From Leptospira ellisii (lineage in GTDB: Bacteria > Spirochaetota > Leptospiria > Leptospirales > Leptospiraceae), in contig NZ_NPEF01000132.1 in assembly GCF_002811955.1 (NCBI RefSeq), positions 1-7,880 on the forward strand: a DNA stretch of 7,880 nt, in the 5' to 3' direction. A program made the position numbers and the translations under genes. Position 1 is the first letter of the stretch. Every line of letters begins with the position of its first letter. Of the stretch, positions 7,259-7,880 are shown piece after piece. The notes beneath the pieces were generated by a model. That model did no database searches, was not told the origin of the DNA, and was given only the letters and a program-made list of their open reading frames with translations.

Positions 7259-7880
7259 ATGAAGTTACTCAAATGGATCCTCGGGATTACGGGCGCCTTG
7301 GCCTTATTTCTCGTGATCACCTTTTATGCGGGAACTCCTGCCTATGAATACAAACCGGTTACGCTCCATTCCGATTTCGACTCGTATTACAGGGAAAAAC
7401 TGAAGATTAGCGCCGAAAAAAAAGCGCGTCCGGCTAACGAAGAAAAGTTGATCCGTTACAATCCCGGCCCGACCGATCTCGCCATCATTTATATCCACGG
7501 ATTCGGAGCCTCGAGAGCGGAAGGCGAGGAAGTAACCGACAAACTCGCACAGGATCTAAAGGCGAATCTATATTATCTCCGTTTACCCGGGCATGGCACG
7601 AACATAGAAGACCATCGCGACACGACTTTCGACGTAATTCTTCAAGACGCGGAAACGGCGTTTCTCGAATCCGCAAAACTCGGAAAAAAAACGATTCTGA
7701 TCGGCACCAGTATGGGAGGTTTGATCGCCACTTATCTCGCCGCGAAATATCCGGATAAGGTGCAAGCGCTGATTCTCGCCTCTCCGTTTTACGATTTCAC
7801 CAATCCTTTCGGAATCATCTATCAATTCTCCTGGGGAAAGGACTTCGCGCATCTTTTGATGGGAAAAGTGCGTAAGTCGA
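7259..7880 (+). CDS. Membrane-anchored alpha/beta hydrolase (lipase/esterase-like), C-terminus outside window
   Basis: The ATG at 7259 opens a frame of 207 residues that runs off the right edge without a stop. Residues 1-24 are an uncleaved-looking hydrophobic anchor ([19 protein letters not shown]), so the enzyme probably sits on the periplasmic side of a membrane. The alpha/beta-hydrolase landmarks follow: IIYIHGFG at 76-83 (oxyanion hole), LRLPGHGTN at 107-115, and the nucleophile elbow GTSMGG at 149-154 with catalytic Ser151. VQALILASP at 168-176 is the strand after the elbow. The acid and histidine of the triad would lie beyond the window. The HGFG and PGHG motifs are typical of monoacylglycerol-lipase or carboxylesterase-like members, but the substrate cannot be read from the sequence. 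GAGAGGGAA precedes the ATG at good spacing. The gene is divergent from the INSIG-like gene. Confidence 0.85.
   Translation, partial: MKLLKWILGITGALALFLVITFYAGTPAYEYKPVTLHSDFDSYYREKLKISAEKKARPANEEKLIRYNPGPTDLAIIYIHGFGASRAEGEEVTDKLAQDLKANLYYLRLPGHGTNIEDHRDTTFDVILQDAETAFLESAKLGKKTILIGTSMGGLIATYLAAKYPDKVQALILASPFYDFTNPFGIIYQFSWGKDFAHLLMGKVRKS

Overview
The window looks like chromosomal DNA of a Leptospira-type spirochaete. The main evidence is a very large lipoprotein ending in a DUF1554 domain, a family seen almost only in Leptospira. Relaxed spirochaetal lipoboxes (SIGC, FVSC), likely TTG start codons, and a ThiL with the usual leptospiral length and ending agree with this. By eye the G+C content is near one half, which is high for L. 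interrogans-like species and fits a more GC-rich Leptospira or a related genus. No mobile element, CRISPR array, tRNA or rRNA is visible.

Layout from left to right. Bases 1-263 (minus) hold the start of a secreted YceI-like protein that runs off the left edge. About 41 bp away, thiL (thiamine-monophosphate kinase, to 1237) is transcribed divergently. A 77-bp convergent gap with an 18-bp perfect palindrome separates thiL from a 982-residue lipoprotein (1315-4263, minus) with a von Willebrand A-like domain and a C-terminal DUF1554 domain. A 208-bp divergent region follows. Then comes a tight plus-strand pair: an OmpA-domain lipoprotein (4472-5299) and an exported, probably beta-barrel outer-membrane protein (about 5338-6510). 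Only 5 bp after the barrel gene's stop, a minus-strand gene (6516-7076) ends. It encodes a six-helix membrane protein resembling the INSIG family. A 182-bp divergent region leads to a membrane-anchored alpha/beta hydrolase (7259 onward) cut by the right edge.

How the genes may work together. The window is mostly cell-envelope biology. The OmpA lipoprotein would tie the outer membrane to peptidoglycan next to its co-transcribed barrel partner. The vWA/DUF1554 lipoprotein looks like a surface adhesin or binding protein. The INSIG-like protein and the hydrolase form a divergent pair with possible lipid links. ThiL is ordinary cofactor metabolism with no other thiamine gene in sight. The most interesting items are the INSIG-like membrane protein, the vWA-DUF1554 architecture, and a short CarB-like stretch inside the YceI-like fragment.
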